DNA of 64,000 nucleotides from positions 186,001 to 250,000 of the forward strand of contig NZ_JAAORE010000002.1 in the NCBI RefSeq assembly GCF_017696175.1, given 5' to 3'. A program made the position numbers and the translations under genes. The stretch comes from Prochlorococcus marinus XMU1404. Its GTDB lineage: Bacteria > Cyanobacteriota > Cyanobacteriia > PCC-6307 > Cyanobiaceae. Below the pieces are notes generated by a model, which was not told the origin of the DNA, searched no databases, and saw only the letters and a program-made list of their open reading frames with translations. Below are positions 8,819 to 17,831 of the stretch, piece by piece. The stretch's first letter is position 1, and each line of letters opens with the position of its first letter.

Positions 8819-10609
8819 ATGTCGAATATTGATTTAAAAAGAAGAACAAAAATAGTAGCAACTATTGGCCCTGCAACTCAATCTGAAGAGACAATTACAG
8901 ATTTAATTAAAGCTGGAGTTACAACATTCAGATTAAATTTCTCGCATGGAGATCATAAAGATCATGCTGCAAGAATAAAAACTATAAGAGAAGTATCAAA
9001 AAAATTAGATATAGATATTGGAATATTACAAGATCTTCAAGGACCTAAAATAAGATTAGGGCGCTTTAAAGATGGTCCAGTAAAAGTTAAAAAAGGTGAT
9101 AAATTTACACTGACATCTAATGAAGTTGAATGCACAAATACTATTGCCAACGTAACCTACGACAAACTTTCTAATGAAGTCAGCGAAGGAAAAAGAATAC
9201 TTTTAGATGATGGCAAAATAGAGATGATTGTAGAAAAAGTAGATATAAAATCCAATCTTTTAGAGTGCTTGGTGACTGTAGGGGGAGTTCTTTCAAATAA
9301 TAAAGGTGTAAATTTCCCAGATGTTCAATTATCAGTAAAAGCACTAACAGAAAAAGATAAAGAGGATTTACAATTCGGTTTATCTGAAGGAGTAGATTGG
9401 ATAGCCCTAAGTTTCGTTAGAAATCCATCCGATATAAACGAGATAAAAAATTTAATAAGCAAAAATGGACATTCAACTCCAGTAGTGGCAAAAATTGAAA
9501 AATTTGAAGCAATTGATCAAATTGATACTGTATTACCATTATGTGATGGTGTTATGGTTGCAAGAGGTGATTTGGGAGTAGAAATGCCTGCTGAAGAAGT
9601 TCCTCTTTTGCAAAAGGAATTAATTAGAAAAGCTAATTCATTAGGTATCCCAATAATTACAGCTACGCAAATGCTTGATTCAATGGCTTCGAATCCAAGA
9701 CCAACTAGGGCTGAAGTTAGTGATGTTGCCAATGCAATTCTTGATGGAACAGATGCTGTAATGCTTTCAAACGAAACGGCAGTTGGTGATTATCCTGTAG
9801 AGGCAGTAGAAACGATGGCAACAATAGCGAGAAGAATTGAAAGGGATTATCCACTTAAAGCTATTGAGAGCCACTTACCTAGTACGATCCCAAATGCTAT
9901 TAGTGCAGCAGTAAGTAATATTGCAAGACAACTAGACGCAGGAGCTATAATTCCTTTAACTAAATCAGGCTCTACTGCTCGAAATGTAAGTAAATTCAGA
10001 CCACCAACACCTATCTTGGCAACTACTACAGAGAGGAGTGTAGCAAGAAGATTGCAACTTGTTTGGGGAGTCACTCCCATAGTAGTTAAAAATGATGAAA
10101 GAACAGCAAAAACTTTTAGTTTAGCTATGCAAATTGCACAGGAGATGGGAATCCTAAATCAAGGAGATTTAGTAGTTCAAACTGCAGGTACATTGACTGG
10201 TATTAGCGGATCTACAGATTTAATTAAAGTTGGTTTAGTAAGGAAGATTGTTTCAAGAGGAATTTCAATAGGGGAAATCGGTGTTACAGGTAAAGCAAGA
10301 ATAATTAAAAATAACCTTGATATTTCCTTAATTTGTCCTGGAGAAATAATATTTGTTCAAGAAGATTTGATGGAGAATATCCCACTGAGTAAAAATATTG
10401 CAGGTATTGTTACGAACCAAAATGTTGATGACGTTTACGCTTTGTATAACAAAAATAATAAAAGGATATCTACAATTTGTAATTTAGAAAATATAGATAA
10501 TCATCAAATTAGTAATGGCGACCTTATTACATTGCAGCTTAATGAAGGTGTTATATACATGGGGCAAATTGAAGACGTTGATGCAATAGATAAATATAAA
10601 TATGTCTAG
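8819..10609 (+). CDS. pyk: pyruvate kinase
   Basis: Pyruvate kinase converts phosphoenolpyruvate and ADP to pyruvate and ATP at the end of glycolysis. At 596 residues it is the long form. FRLNFSHG lies at 37-44, the catalytic Lys is in AKIEKFEAI near 224, the metal-binding MVARGDLGVEMP is near 244, and the effector domain contains the SGSTARNVSKFRP region. About 115 extra C-terminal residues after 475 resemble the PEP-utilising-enzyme mobile domain found in Bacillus and cyanobacterial pyruvate kinases. The last 8 bases overlap the start of the permease gene. Confidence 0.96.
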   Translation: MSNIDLKRRTKIVATIGPATQSEETITDLIKAGVTTFRLNFSHGDHKDHAARIKTIREVSKKLDIDIGILQDLQGPKIRLGRFKDGPVKVKKGDKFTLTSNEVECTNTIANVTYDKLSNEVSEGKRILLDDGKIEMIVEKVDIKSNLLECLVTVGGVLSNNKGVNFPDVQLSVKALTEKDKEDLQFGLSEGVDWIALSFVRNPSDINEIKNLISKNGHSTPVVAKIEKFEAIDQIDTVLPLCDGVMVARGDLGVEMPAEEVPLLQKELIRKANSLGIPIITATQMLDSMASNPRPTRAEVSDVANAILDGTDAVMLSNETAVGDYPVEAVETMATIARRIERDYPLKAIESHLPSTIPNAISAAVSNIARQLDAGAIIPLTKSGSTARNVSKFRPPTPILATTTERSVARRLQLVWGVTPIVVKNDERTAKTFSLAMQIAQEMGILNQGDLVVQTAGTLTGISGSTDLIKVGLVRKIVSRGISIGEIGVTGKARIIKNNLDISLICPGEIIFVQEDLMENIPLSKNIAGIVTNQNVDDVYALYNKNNKRISTICNLENIDNHQISNGDLITLQLNEGVIYMGQIEDVDAIDKYKYV

Positions 10610-11831
10610 GAATATCTCTATAAAAGAAGCCTTAGGAATGGCTACAAAAACTTTAGTATCAAACAAATTGAGAAGTTCGTTAACAATGCTGGGGATAATA
10701 ATAGGAAATGCATCAGTTATTACACTTGTTGGACTTGGAAGAGGAGCTCAAACATTAGCAAAAAACCAATTAAGTAATTTAGGTGCAAATGTTTTATTCA
10801 TTGTTCCTGGAAATAATGACACAAGGAGAAGAGGTATTTCATTTCCTAAAAACCTTGTTTTAGAAGATGCATTAGCAATAAGTAATCAAGTCCCAACAGT
10901 TAAAAAAGTTGCTCCTCAAATCTCTGCTAACGAAATTGTGCAATCAAATTCTAAAAGTCTAAATATATCAATTGCAGGAGTTACTCCTGAATTTTTAACG
11001 GTTAGAAGCTTCGAGGTAGATAAGGGAAGATTTATATCTCAAGGCGATGTTAACAGCGCAAGAAGTTATGTAGTTATTGGACCTGATCTGAAAGATGAAT
11101 TTTTCAAAGATAAATCTTCACTTGGGAAAAAAATCAGAATTAAAGATCATACTTATGAAATAATTGGAATTTTAAAACCAAAAGGGGCAGTATTTGGAAG
11201 TAATCAAGACAAAAATGCTTATATTCCATTAAACACAATGGTAAATAGGATAACTGGTAAGGATCCTACATATGGAGTAAGTTTAAGCTTTATTAGTGTT
11301 GAAGCGATAAATAAAAATGCAACCAGTGCCGCTAAATTCCAAATTACTAACTTATTAAGGCAAAGACATAAAATAATAAGAGATGATGACTTTGCCGTTA
11401 GATCACAAGAAGATGCATTAAATATAGTTACCAACATAACAAGTGGGCTAACTTTTTTATTGGCAGGTATTGGGGCAGTATCTTTAGTGGTTGGAGGAAT
11501 AGGAATAATGAATATTATGCTCGTTTCTGTAAGTGAAAGGACTGAAGAAATTGGTCTTAGAAAAGCAATAGGAGCAAAACAGTCTGATATATTAATTCAA
11601 TTTTTAATTGAAGCATTGATTTTGTCTACAATTGGAGGATTAATAGGAACAACAACCGGATTATCCGGTGTTTTTCTTTTAGCTCTGATAACACCACTTC
11701 CTGCATCTGTAGGAATTACAACTACTATTTCCACTATGATCATTTCAGGATCAATAGGTTTAATATTCGGCGTTTTACCCGCAAAAAGAGCCTCTAAATT
11801 AGATCCAATTGTTGCATTGAGAAGTTTATAA
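10602..11831 (+). CDS. MacB/FtsX-type ABC transporter permease
   Basis: A 409-residue permease. It has an N-terminal membrane helix (residues ~20-45), a periplasmic MacB-like core domain (~45-240) and three C-terminal helices of the FtsX domain with the signature ERTEEIGLRKAIGA. Family members act as mechanotransmitters with a separate ATPase and often an HlyD-like adaptor. Neither partner is adjacent, so the substrate is unknown. The ATG lies inside the pyk gene (8-base overlap), so the two are translationally coupled despite unrelated functions. Confidence 0.88.
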   Translation: MSRNISIKEALGMATKTLVSNKLRSSLTMLGIIIGNASVITLVGLGRGAQTLAKNQLSNLGANVLFIVPGNNDTRRRGISFPKNLVLEDALAISNQVPTVKKVAPQISANEIVQSNSKSLNISIAGVTPEFLTVRSFEVDKGRFISQGDVNSARSYVVIGPDLKDEFFKDKSSLGKKIRIKDHTYEIIGILKPKGAVFGSNQDKNAYIPLNTMVNRITGKDPTYGVSLSFISVEAINKNATSAAKFQITNLLRQRHKIIRDDDFAVRSQEDALNIVTNITSGLTFLLAGIGAVSLVVGGIGIMNIMLVSVSERTEEIGLRKAIGAKQSDILIQFLIEALILSTIGGLIGTTTGLSGVFLLALITPLPASVGITTTISTMIISGSIGLIFGVLPAKRASKLDPIVALRSL

Positions 11832-11846
11832 ATAAAATTTATAATC

Positions 11847-12416
11847 ATGCTCAATTTTTATAAATTAATTGAGATACTGGTGAGTCTTCAAGCACTAGTA
11901 ATAACTACAATGCTACCTGTTTATATTCCAATACAATTTATCGATAAAACTAGTAATGGCTTTGAAATACCTATCACATGGCAAGTTCCAACTATAATCC
12001 TTCTAACGCTTATTTTTCATAAAAAAGTTATTTACAGAGCATTTACTATATATATAATTTTGGGATTATTTATATTTCCTATCTTTCATCAAGGAGGTTC
12101 AATAGGTTATTTGCTCACTCCAAACTTTGGTTATTTATTAGGTTTATATCCATTAATCAATATTATTGATAATTTAAATACTATAAATAAAATAAACGTA
12201 GGAAACTTCTTAAAAGTTGGATTTATAGCAATAGGTGCTATGCATTTAACTGGAATATTTTACAACTTCATACAAATTATATTCTACAGTCAATTTAATT
12301 TATTTTTATATAATTTAGGGAAATACTCATTAGGTAAGATTGGATATCATTTCTTAATGCTTTTTCCACTTTTATTACTTATTAAACCTATAGAACGTTT
12401 AAAACGTAGCAAATAA
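11847..12416 (+). CDS. bioY: BioY-type biotin transporter substrate-binding membrane subunit
   Basis: A 189-residue protein with about six hydrophobic segments, including the GGSIGYLLTPNFGYLLG loop typical of BioY S-components. BioY imports biotin alone or with the ECF ATPase and T subunit; neither appears nearby. The gene lies 15 bases after the permease and its stop overlaps the lspA start by one base. The surrounding A/T content is unusually high and the sequence is divergent, so the substrate assignment is less certain than the family. Confidence 0.8.
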   Translation: MLNFYKLIEILVSLQALVITTMLPVYIPIQFIDKTSNGFEIPITWQVPTIILLTLIFHKKVIYRAFTIYIILGLFIFPIFHQGGSIGYLLTPNFGYLLGLYPLINIIDNLNTINKINVGNFLKVGFIAIGAMHLTGIFYNFIQIIFYSQFNLFLYNLGKYSLGKIGYHFLMLFPLLLLIKPIERLKRSK

Positions 12417-12874
12417 TGATTAATAAGATACAAACAAAACTATATTTTTTATCATTAAGTATTTTTATTGTTCTAATAGATCAATTTACAAAATATTTAA
12501 TGTTTTATAATAACAAGTTATTTATAAATAAAGATTTTCTTTTATTCAAATTAGACTTTGTTAAAAATTACGGGGCAGCATTTAACATATTTAGTGGTAG
12601 TAGAATATTTTTATCTTTAATAAGTATTTTTTTTTCAATAGTACTTATTTATTTAATATTTAGGAAAAATAATATAAATTCATTGGACCTTTATTCTTAT
12701 AGCTTTATTCTTGGAGGTACTATTGGTAATGGTATAGATAGGATATATAAAGGTTATGTCGTCGATTTTATAAATTTAAATATTATAAATTTTCCAGTAT
12801 TTAATATTGCTGATATATCTATTAATATTGGTTTTATTATTTTACTGTATAACATTTTTAAAAATAATAGATAA
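12416..12874 (+). CDS. lspA: lipoprotein signal peptidase (signal peptidase II)
   Basis: LspA is the aspartic membrane protease that removes signal peptides from lipoproteins before the lipidated Cys. The 152-residue protein has four membrane helices. The catalytic Asp pair sits in GNGIDRI and FNIADISI, with the conserved NYGAAFNIFSG between helices 1 and 2 and the DQFTKYLM motif in helix 1. The ATG overlaps the bioY stop. UrtA at the far end of the window is a lipoprotein of the kind this enzyme processes. Confidence 0.93.
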   Translation: MINKIQTKLYFLSLSIFIVLIDQFTKYLMFYNNKLFINKDFLLFKLDFVKNYGAAFNIFSGSRIFLSLISIFFSIVLIYLIFRKNNINSLDLYSYSFILGGTIGNGIDRIYKGYVVDFINLNIINFPVFNIADISINIGFIILLYNIFKNNR

Positions 12875-12875
12875 T

Positions 12876-14375
12876 ATGAATTACTGGAAATTAAGGTATA
12901 TAAAGTATATTGTATTACTATTATTTCTATATATTTTATTTTCGATATTTATAAGAATAGTAAATATTTATACTATTTTATTTTTAATAGTAATTATTTA
13001 TATCTTTTATAATATTGATAAAAAGTTATTTAAAAAAATAGTTTATAAAGTTATATATAAAAATAAAAAAAATACACTTTCATTCAAAAATACATATGGT
13101 GCTGCCAAAATAAGTTTGGAAAGTATCGATGAAATTAATAAAAAAATTAACGACAAAGTAAAAGTTGAATTGTTAAATTACCAAAAAAATAAACTAGAGT
13201 CACAATTAAAAACAGGAGATTATAAAGTTACTCTATTTGGAGCAGGTTCCTCAGGAAAAACATCTATAGCAAGATCTTTATTGAAAAATATTGTCGGACA
13301 AACTTCAGCGAAAATAGGTACAACAATGCAAATTAATAGCTATAAAATTCGTATCCCAATCTTAAAAAGAAACATTAATATAGTGGACACTCCGGGTTTA
13401 TTCGAACCATCTAAATTAGGAGAAGAAAGAGAAAAAGCAACAATTATACAAGCATCAAATTCTGACTTAGTTCTTTTTGTAATAGATCAGGACATTAATA
13501 AATACGAAAACTATTTAATTAAAGAATTATTAAAATTAAGGAAAAAAATAATAATAGTTCTAAATAAATGTGATTTGAGGTCTAGAGATGAAAATGACCT
13601 CATCAAAGAAAATTTAATTTCTATAACATCCGCCAGAAAAAATCAAATTTCAGTTGTTCAAACAATTGCAGTACCTCAACAATCTCCCTATAGAAAATCA
13701 GATGCATTAAATATAGTTCCAGAAGTAGGAAGTTTATTTAGAGAAATAATTGAAACGCTCGATAATGATGGTGAAGAGTTATTGGCGGATAATATTCTTT
13801 TACGCTCAAATAAGTTAGGTATTAAAAGTAAAAATTTCGTGCAAGAACAAAGATATTTAATGTCAAATAAAGTGATTAATAAATATATGTGGATAACAGG
13901 AGGGGTAATACTGGTCAATCCACTACCAGCTGTTGATTTCCTGACTACTACCTCCGTAAACCTTCAAATGATAATGGAATTATCAAAAATATATGAAATA
14001 AAGCTTACTAAAAAAGATGCAAAAGACTTAGCGACTTCATTGCTAAGCGCATTAGCTAAACAAGGAATACTTAAAGGTGGTCTTGCCATTCTTTCTTCTG
14101 CTTTAGCTACAAGCTTGACTAAAATAATATTATCTAAATCTATACAATCAGTTACAGCAGGCTGGTTAATAAGAATAGTAGGACTAAGTTTGATTGAATA
14201 TTTTAAAAATGGGCAAGATTGGGGAGATGGAGGAATTCAAGAAGTAGTAGATAAAATCTATAGAATAAGTAAGAGAGAGGACATTTTAAACAACTTTATA
14301 AAAGAAGCTATTTCAAAAATTGAAATGAAAAAGTATTTTAAATCAAATAAAAGTTTGCCTCCATTTACTATGTAA
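12876..14375 (+). CDS. membrane-associated Era-like GTPase with DUF697
   Basis: A 499-residue protein. Two hydrophobic stretches occupy residues ~8-50. A P-loop GTPase domain follows, with Walker A GAGSSGKT near 122, DTPGL near 170 and NKCD near 229. The C-terminus has a DUF697-like helical membrane domain (about 330-440). The frame is open further upstream into lspA (from 12807), but ATG 12876 directly after the lspA stop is the better start. Relatives are cyanobacterial dynamin-, Era- or YcjF-like GTPases of unsettled function. Its 3' end overlaps a small opposite-strand gene by 8 bases. Confidence 0.82.
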   Translation: MNYWKLRYIKYIVLLLFLYILFSIFIRIVNIYTILFLIVIIYIFYNIDKKLFKKIVYKVIYKNKKNTLSFKNTYGAAKISLESIDEINKKINDKVKVELLNYQKNKLESQLKTGDYKVTLFGAGSSGKTSIARSLLKNIVGQTSAKIGTTMQINSYKIRIPILKRNINIVDTPGLFEPSKLGEEREKATIIQASNSDLVLFVIDQDINKYENYLIKELLKLRKKIIIVLNKCDLRSRDENDLIKENLISITSARKNQISVVQTIAVPQQSPYRKSDALNIVPEVGSLFREIIETLDNDGEELLADNILLRSNKLGIKSKNFVQEQRYLMSNKVINKYMWITGGVILVNPLPAVDFLTTTSVNLQMIMELSKIYEIKLTKKDAKDLATSLLSALAKQGILKGGLAILSSALATSLTKIILSKSIQSVTAGWLIRIVGLSLIEYFKNGQDWGDGGIQEVVDKIYRISKREDILNNFIKEAISKIEMKKYFKSNKSLPPFTM

Positions 14376-14499
14376 TATTGGATAATTGATCATTTAAATA
14401 AGTTCTGAAATCAAAGATAGTTATTAAAAGTAAATAAGCAATACAAATAGCTATAGATATAAATCCTGTAATTATTGCAATAATTTTTGGTCTAACCAT
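14368..14499 (-). CDS. small single-helix membrane protein, 43 residues
   Basis: A short ORF with an ATG at 14499 and TAG at 14368-14370. It has a basic N-terminus (MVRPK), one long hydrophobic segment (IIAIITGFISIAICIAYLLL) and a hydrophilic tail starting FDFR. I recall similar 40-50 residue proteins in marine picocyanobacteria with a (L/I)DFR(G/T) motif after the helix, but no function. It is tail-to-tail with the GTPase gene (8-base overlap) and ends 14 bases after the decarboxylase gene on the same strand. Confidence 0.65.
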   Translation of the reverse strand: MVRPKIIAIITGFISIAICIAYLLLITIFDFRTYLNDQLSNIT

Positions 14500-14512
14500 A
14501 TTAATTAATTAG

Positions 14513-15898
14513 TTAAGCATCTAAAAGTCTCAAAAGTTCTTCAATATGAGATTCATTAGTATTGTAATTCCCCATGACAACCCGTAAAAAATATTTACCT
14601 TTAAATTTTGGTCTAGAAAGCATAAAATTATTGTTAATTAGTTCATTAACTTTAGTTTGAGTCCATACATCAGAGTCTTTTGGCTCAAGTTTCTTTGGTA
14701 AGAATGAGACAATATGAAGAGGACCTGAATATATATCAAATTTATTTTTACTAATTTTTTTTATAAAGAAATCTTTTCTTTTAATTGATGATTTTAATAT
14801 ATTTTCTATTCCATTCAGACCTAAAAAACGTAACCCAAGCCATAGTTTGATAACCTCTGCTGGTCTAGAACCTTGTATGCCTATTTCTCCTCTATTTAAA
14901 ATATTTTCTTTAGATGATAAATATGGTAGTCCAGTATTAAAAGTATTTTCTAAAGTACTCATATTTGAGACCAATAATAAAGATGAAGTCTTTGTAATAC
15001 CAATGATTTTTTGTGGATTTATCGTTATCGAATTAGCCTGATTAATATTATTTAGACCTTCTATTGGAATTGAAGTTATAGCAAAAATCCCTCCAATTGA
15101 ACCATCAATATGCAACCATATTTTTCTTTGTTTACAGATTTCACTTATTTCTTTAATAGGATCAATGGCTCCTCTTACAGTTGTCCCAAGGGTGGCAACA
15201 ATAGCAAATATTTTTTTATTTTCTATTAAACATTTATCTAATGATTTTCTGAGATCGTTAATATCCATTCGACCTTGATTATCAGTTTTAATCCTGACAA
15301 GATTCGTAGTATCAAGCCCCATTACTCTTATACATTTAACGAAAGAAGAATGGGCATCTTCACTAACAAGTAATACAGAATTAGGGTTTGTACCTAATCC
15401 AGCATTATTTCTAGCTGCTATAAGTGCATTCAGATTACTTAATGTACCTCCGCTAGCAGCGATACCTCCTGAGAAATCATCAAACCCTATTTTCTTTGCA
15501 AACCATTTACATAATGATTCCTCAAGCAAAGTTACACTTGGTGATAACTCGTAAGCGAGAAGATTATTATTTAAACCAGCAGCAATTAAATCTCCTAAAA
15601 TAGAGAAAATTAAAGGGGGAGGGTCCAGGTGAGCTAGTGACCCAGGATGAACGGGATTAAATGAATTATTCAAAAGAGATTCAATCTCAGAAAACAAATC
15701 CTCTTCAGAGTTACCATCTTCCGCAGGCATAATGCACTTGAAACTCTGATCAAAAGGTAAAGGACCATTTTTATCAGCTTTAGAGAACCAGTCACAAAGA
15801 ATTTGACTTGCTCTATTTAAAAGAGTAATCAATTTGTCATTAGTCCCTAAATATGAGGGGAAATAAATACTTTTATTATTAATTAAATCTTCAGCCAT
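14513..15898 (-). CDS. group II PLP-dependent amino acid decarboxylase
   Basis: A 461-residue fold-type I PLP enzyme of the aromatic-L-amino-acid, glutamate and diaminobutyrate decarboxylase family. NPVHPGSLAHLDPP near residue 80 is the N-terminal substrate-loop signature. Cofactor residues are in AASGGTLSNLNAL and HIDGSIGG. The Schiff-base Lys is near residue 296 in NPQKIIG. Two departures from the family are visible: Gln instead of His just before the Lys, and Gly-Ser instead of Ala-Ala or Ala-Tyr after the cofactor Asp. The substrate is therefore not assigned. It is divergent from tadA. Confidence 0.85.
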   Translation of the reverse strand: MAEDLINNKSIYFPSYLGTNDKLITLLNRASQILCDWFSKADKNGPLPFDQSFKCIMPAEDGNSEEDLFSEIESLLNNSFNPVHPGSLAHLDPPPLIFSILGDLIAAGLNNNLLAYELSPSVTLLEESLCKWFAKKIGFDDFSGGIAASGGTLSNLNALIAARNNAGLGTNPNSVLLVSEDAHSSFVKCIRVMGLDTTNLVRIKTDNQGRMDINDLRKSLDKCLIENKKIFAIVATLGTTVRGAIDPIKEISEICKQRKIWLHIDGSIGGIFAITSIPIEGLNNINQANSITINPQKIIGITKTSSLLLVSNMSTLENTFNTGLPYLSSKENILNRGEIGIQGSRPAEVIKLWLGLRFLGLNGIENILKSSIKRKDFFIKKISKNKFDIYSGPLHIVSFLPKKLEPKDSDVWTQTKVNELINNNFMLSRPKFKGKYFLRVVMGNYNTNESHIEELLRLLDA

Positions 15899-15941
15899 CA
15901 GATAAAATATCTATTAATAATTCTATTCTCAATATTGGCAA

Positions 15942-16457
15942 ATGAGATATATTTTTGAAAATGAAAATAGTAATAAAGATCAAAACAAAAAAACAAATAA
16001 TTCAAAATACACTTTGTGGATGAATTCGATATTAAGAAGATCCAAAGAAATTGGAAAAGTTGAGCTACCAATCTGTTCAATAATATTAGATGAGAGAGGA
16101 AGATGTATCGGGAGAGGGGTTAACAGGAGGAATATAAATAAAGACCCATTAGGTCATGCTGAGATAATGGCACTTAGGCAGGCATCTCTAATAAAAAATG
16201 ATTGGAGATTTAATGAATGTACCATTATCACAAATTTAGAACCTTGTACTATGTGTTCCTCTGCTCTTATTCAAGCGCGGATGGGTAAAGTCATTTTCGG
16301 GGCTTACGATAAGAAAAGAGGTGGATTGGGTGGGTCAATTGACCTATCAAAACATGAAAGTGCTCATCACAAAATGGAAATAATTGGAGGTATCCTAGAA
16401 GATGAATGCAGTCAAATTTTACAGATTTGGTTCAAAAAGTTGAGGACTCAAAAATAG
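15942..16457 (+). CDS. tadA: tRNA(adenine-34) deaminase
   Basis: TadA converts A34 to inosine in tRNA-Arg(ACG), letting it read CGN codons. The zinc site is visible: HAEIMALRQA near residue 72 and LEPCTMCSSALIQAR near 100. The gene gives 171 residues from ATG 15942; the first ~25 residues are a hydrophilic Asn/Lys-rich extension before TLWMNSILRRSKE, so ATG 16021 (about residue 27) could be an alternative start. It converges with the aminotransferase gene, overlapping its 3' end by 26 bases. Confidence 0.92.
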   Translation: MRYIFENENSNKDQNKKTNNSKYTLWMNSILRRSKEIGKVELPICSIILDERGRCIGRGVNRRNINKDPLGHAEIMALRQASLIKNDWRFNECTIITNLEPCTMCSSALIQARMGKVIFGAYDKKRGGLGGSIDLSKHESAHHKMEIIGGILEDECSQILQIWFKKLRTQK

Positions 16458-17616
16458 AAAATTTCTTTAGCTCAGTATCAAATATGTTTAATAATCTATC
16501 AACATTCTCCTCACAGGAATTAAAACCCATTAGCCCTACACGCCAAACCTTTCCGGATAATTCTCCAAGTCCATTTCCTATTTCAATTCCAAAATTTCTT
16601 AAGAGATGATTTCTAAAACCATCTCCATCAACTGCTGGAGGTATTTTAACTGTGGTTAAAGTGGGCAATCTATAATCCTCTGATACATGTAATTCCATTC
16701 CAAGACTTTCTAAACCATTCCACAGTTTCTTTGAATTAGTATTATGTCTATTCCAAACATTTTCTAAACCCTCATTCGCAATTAATCGTAAACCTTCACG
16801 AATAGCAAAATTCATATTTACAGGCGCAGTATGATGGTAAACACGATCAGAACCCCAATATTTATTTAATAGGGATAAATCTAAATACCAGTTAGGTACT
16901 TTTGTTTTTCTTGAACTTAGTTTTTCTTCAGCTCTTTTATTCATTGTAAAAGGGCTTAATCCTGGGGGACAACTTAATCCCTTTTGACTACAACTGTAGG
17001 CTAGATCAATTTTCCATTCATCTATCAATAATTCCAAAGCGCCAAGTGAAGTAACTGCATCAACTAAAAACAAGCAGTTATTTTTTCTACATACATCACC
17101 AATACCATCAAGAGGTTGTAAAACACCACTTGATGTTTCAGCATGGACAATAGCAAAAATAGCTGGTTTTTTGGTCTCTATTTCATACTTAATTTCATCA
17201 TAAGTAAAAGCCTCTCCCCATGGTTTTTCAATAACGGAAACTTGAGCTTTATATCTAGTTGCCATATCAACTAATCTATCTCCAAAATATCCTTTTTTAG
17301 CAATAAGAATTTTTTCGCCTTCTTCAATAAAATTAGCTATTGAAGCTTCCATTGCTGCGCTACCAGTGCCACTCATTGGGAGTGTAAGACGATTATTGCA
17401 CTGCCAGGTATACCTTAAAAGTTGTTGTACATCAGACATCAATGAGATATATGCTTCATCTAAATGACCAATAGGATTCAAAGAAAGAGCGCTTAAGACT
17501 TCTGGATGTGCATTTGAAGGTCCAGGTCCTAATAAAAGTCTGGAGGGAACATAAGTCTTTGAAAAATGAGATAAATTCTCTTTATTTAAAGCTGGAATAA
17601 GTTTTGCTTCTGTCAA
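16432..17616 (-). CDS. class-V aminotransferase (alanine/serine-glyoxylate type)
   Basis: A 394-residue PLP enzyme of the AGXT/SGAT family, expected to transfer an amino group from alanine or serine to glyoxylate in photorespiratory glycolate metabolism. The opening LLGPGPSNAHPEVLSAL is the family signature. MSGTGSAAMEA binds the phosphate, HAETSSGVLQPLDGIG and FLVDAVTSLGA carry cofactor contacts, and the Schiff-base Lys lies in SCSQKGLSCPPGL around residue 210. In cyanobacteria it is sometimes annotated as a soluble hydrogenase subunit, a historical misnomer. It converges on tadA and is divergent from glnA. Confidence 0.9.
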   Translation of the reverse strand: MTEAKLIPALNKENLSHFSKTYVPSRLLLGPGPSNAHPEVLSALSLNPIGHLDEAYISLMSDVQQLLRYTWQCNNRLTLPMSGTGSAAMEASIANFIEEGEKILIAKKGYFGDRLVDMATRYKAQVSVIEKPWGEAFTYDEIKYEIETKKPAIFAIVHAETSSGVLQPLDGIGDVCRKNNCLFLVDAVTSLGALELLIDEWKIDLAYSCSQKGLSCPPGLSPFTMNKRAEEKLSSRKTKVPNWYLDLSLLNKYWGSDRVYHHTAPVNMNFAIREGLRLIANEGLENVWNRHNTNSKKLWNGLESLGMELHVSEDYRLPTLTTVKIPPAVDGDGFRNHLLRNFGIEIGNGLGELSGKVWRVGLMGFNSCEENVDRLLNIFDTELKKFSIFESSTF

Positions 17617-17766
17617 AGCATTACATTTAATTACTTTTAAATTAAACTAATATCGTCGCTTAAGCGATATTTTTTTATAGAAATTAATTCAATTTAAATA
17701 ATTAAGTAAATAATTATTAAAGTTATGACTTGAAACACTGAAAGAAGGCATCTAGTGTTGAAAAAA

Positions 17767-17780
17767 GTTACGTTTGATAC
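17767..17780 (+). promoter_or_regulatory. NtcA-like activator site of glnA
   Basis: GTTACGTTTGATAC has the GTN10AC pattern and differs from GTA-N8-TAC at one base. A -10-like TAATTT starts 24 bases after the site (17804-17809), close to the 22-23 base spacing of NtcA-activated class II promoters. A near-identical element precedes urtA (62719-62732). Confidence 0.7.
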
Positions 17781-17831
17781 ATAAATAAGAACCATCAAGT
17801 TATTAATTTCATAGAAGGTATCTCAAAAGTT

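Noticed and set aside
12807-12875. An upstream extension of the GTPase gene into lspA.
   Set aside because: The extra residues are the out-of-frame translation of the lspA end; ATG 12876 directly after the lspA stop is the natural start.
17646-17675. ATATCG/CGATAT repeat with an inner TCGCTTAAGCGA palindrome followed by T on the plus strand, which looks like a terminator.
   Set aside because: No plus-strand gene ends there; it lies in the divergent aminotransferase-glnA region. It may be an operator but I cannot support it.
17734-17759. Stem-loop before glnA considered as a glutamine riboswitch (glnA RNA).
   Set aside because: It lies upstream of the predicted NtcA site and promoter, so it would not be in the mRNA, and the conserved core of that RNA is not seen.
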